From Pseudomonas graminis (GTDB lineage: Bacteria > Pseudomonadota > Gammaproteobacteria > Pseudomonadales > Pseudomonadaceae): DNA of 44,090 nucleotides. Position numbers and translations under genes: made by a program. The number at the start of each line of letters is the position of its first letter. Positions within the stretch are counted from its first letter, which is position 1. The stretch lies in contig NZ_FOHW01000041.1 in the NCBI RefSeq assembly GCF_900111735.1, positions 1 to 44,090 of the forward strand, read 5' to 3'. Of the stretch, positions 44,078 to 44,090 are shown in pieces. The notes below the pieces were generated by a model. It made no database searches. It had not been told where the DNA came from and saw nothing but the letters and a program-made list of their open reading frames with translations.

Positions 44078-44090
44078 TAAAAGCGACGCG

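Overview
The window is chromosomal DNA from a fluorescent-type Pseudomonas, probably of the P. fluorescens/P. syringae complex. Three things point there: REP families typical of these species (a GGACCGGCTTCAGCC type at both edges and a GTAGGAGYGMGCTTGC type at 26.2-27.3 kb), the high-GC coding style, and a complete Lap adhesin locus whose gene order and key residues match P. fluorescens. The species is an inference.

Layout. 1-464: tandem REP pairs. 465-2762: two housekeeping genes, a YedA-like exporter and the DEAD-box helicase RhlE. 2959-18194: a cell-surface polysaccharide (O-antigen type) locus. It starts with the overlapping dTDP-L-rhamnose genes rfbB-rfbD-rfbA and a rhamnosyltransferase-like GT2 gene. 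A visibly AT-richer block (about 6.8-16.2 kb) follows, holding an APS kinase, a FAD/NAD(P)-binding protein, a 1657-residue sulfotransferase/glycosyltransferase fusion on the opposite strand, and the Wzt/Wzm O-antigen exporter. rfbC and a second GT2 gene close the locus. The pairing of a dedicated APS kinase (makes PAPS) with a PAPS-dependent sulfotransferase domain in an ABC-exported, rhamnose-containing glycan locus suggests a sulfated O-polysaccharide. This is the most novel proposal here.

18781-23292: a complete type I secretion operon of the AprDEF/PrtDEF type with no adjacent substrate gene. 23410-26165: lapG (periplasmic protease) and lapD (inner-membrane c-di-GMP receptor with degenerate GGDEF and EAL motifs). 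26166-27449: a 1.3 kb REP patchwork. 27450-38425 (minus strand): a small conserved gene and the giant adhesin gene lapA (3517 residues, TAAG LapG site at residues 107-110, A/B/C modular repeats, PA14-like, VWA and RTX regions). 38828-43743: the LapA exporter genes lapE-lapB-lapC, divergent from lapA across a 402 bp region containing a FleQ-box-like site. 43768-44077: REP pairs of the same family as the left edge.

How the parts work together: the left half builds and exports a rhamnose-containing, possibly sulfated, surface glycan. The right half secretes, holds and releases a large adhesin under c-di-GMP control. All statements come from reading the sequence and its translations; no database search was run.
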